A stretch of 11,881 bases of DNA from Clostridiales bacterium (lineage in GTDB: Bacteria; Bacillota; Clostridia; Lachnospirales; Lachnospiraceae): positions 1 through 11,881 of the forward strand of contig JAJPYU010000192.1 of the NCBI GenBank assembly GCA_021204765.1. Reading direction: 5' to 3'. Below the pieces are notes generated by a model. It was not told where the DNA came from. It made no database searches and saw only the letters and a list, made by a program, of their open reading frames with translations. A program made the translations under genes and the position numbers. Position 1 is the first letter of the stretch. Every line of letters begins with the position of its first letter. Below, piece after piece: positions 11,305-11,881 of this stretch.

Positions 11305-11881
11305 TATTTATCTCTCCCTTCACTTGATTTTTTGGGAAGAACCTCACCTTTATAGATCCACACCTTGACTCCGACCTTACCATAGGTGGTATCGGCCTCC
11401 GCGAATCCATAATCGATATCCGCTCGCAGGGTCTGCAGCGGAATGGTGCCTTCACTGTAAAACTCTGTACGGGCAATATCCGCCCCGCCGAGACGGCCGG
11501 CGACAGCAGTCTTTATCCCTAAGGCACCCGCCTTCATGGCACGGCCCATGCAGGACTTCATAGCACGGCGGAAAGATATACGGTTCTCCAGCTGTCCGGC
11601 TATATTCTCAGCCACCAGCTGTGCATCCTTATCCGGCTTCTTGATCTCTTTGACGTCCAGAATGAGCTTCTTGTCACCGACCTGCTTCTGCAGATCCTTC
11701 TTGATCTTCTCAATCTCAGCTCCGCCCTTACCGATGACTACACCGGGCTTGGCAGTATACACTGTGACCTTCACGCGGTCGGAGGCTCTCTCGATATCGA
11801 TATGGGATATCCCGGCGCTGTAGAGCTTCTGCTTCAGGATGTTCCGGCGATTGTAGTCCTCTACAAGGAAATCCGCAAAAT
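11304..11881 (-). CDS. rpsC: 30S ribosomal protein S3 (5' end cut by window)
   Basis: S3 lines the mRNA entry tunnel of the 30S subunit. The visible 191 residues begin FADFLVEDYNRRNILKQKLY at the right edge and include the KH type-2 RNA-binding domain with its signature PGVVIGKGGAEIEKIKK, then NIAGQLENRISFRRAMK and the C-terminal domain (GRLGGADIARTEFYSEGTIP, then YGKVGVKVWIYKGEVLPKK). Roughly 20-30 N-terminal residues are outside the window. The visible frame is intact. Internal GTG 11774 is not the real start, since conserved sequence continues upstream of it. TAA overlaps the rplP ATG. Confidence 0.97.
   Translation of the reverse strand, partial: FADFLVEDYNRRNILKQKLYSAGISHIDIERASDRVKVTVYTAKPGVVIGKGGAEIEKIKKDLQKQVGDKKLILDVKEIKKPDKDAQLVAENIAGQLENRISFRRAMKSCMGRAMKAGALGIKTAVAGRLGGADIARTEFYSEGTIPLQTLRADIDYGFAEADTTYGKVGVKVWIYKGEVLPKKSSEGRDK

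Overview
The window is a single, densely packed, leftward-transcribed (- strand) stretch of the conserved bacterial ribosomal-protein supercluster (S10-spc-alpha). In transcription order, right to left, it reads: rpsC (5' part cut by the window edge), rplP, rpmC, rpsQ, rplN, rplX, rplE, rpsN, rpsH, [182-bp structured gap], rplF, rplR, rpsE, rpmD, rplO, secY, [159-bp gap], adk, map, a KOW-domain RNA-binding protein gene, infA, [372-bp gap], rpmJ, [120-bp structured gap], rpsM, rpsK, rpsD, rpoA (3' part cut by the window edge). I see no gene on the + strand, and no tRNA, rRNA, CRISPR array, transposase or phage gene.

The organism looks like a Firmicute of class Clostridia, most likely Lachnospiraceae. 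The basis is the order adk-map-KOW-infA-rpmJ-rpsM-rpsK-rpsD-rpoA, the short zinc-type S14 (61 aa), the zinc-less S4 N-terminus, an adenylate kinase with a Cys4 zinc LID, strong AGGAGG-type ribosome binding sites, and GTG/TTG starts on several essential genes. Base composition is about half GC by eye. This assignment comes from protein recognition, not from a database search.

Most genes are separated by 0-40 bp or overlap by 1-4 bp (rpsC/rplP TAATG, rplO/secY TGATG, map/KOW ATGA), so they are probably co-transcribed and in places translationally coupled. Together they supply about half of the ribosomal proteins, IF-1, the Sec translocon channel SecY, N-terminal Met removal (Map), adenylate balance (Adk) and the RNA polymerase alpha subunit.

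The interest is in the gaps. (1) Between infA and rpmJ lies a ~190-bp element bounded by a near-perfect inverted repeat, with a multi-branched fold inside. It is followed by a good sigma-A promoter (extended -10, AT-rich upstream tract) and a ~117-nt leader before rpmJ. (2) Between rpsH and rplF lies a ~150-bp hairpin-rich insert that shares a short stem-loop module with the first element, in the opposite orientation. (3) Between rpmJ and rpsM there is a nested 60-nt stem-loop, a candidate regulatory leader for S13/S4-type feedback. (4) Between secY and adk there are two hairpins. The two inserts look like copies of a small non-coding palindromic repeat family placed inside essential operons. 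This is the main candidate for something undescribed, but it needs a genome-wide repeat search.
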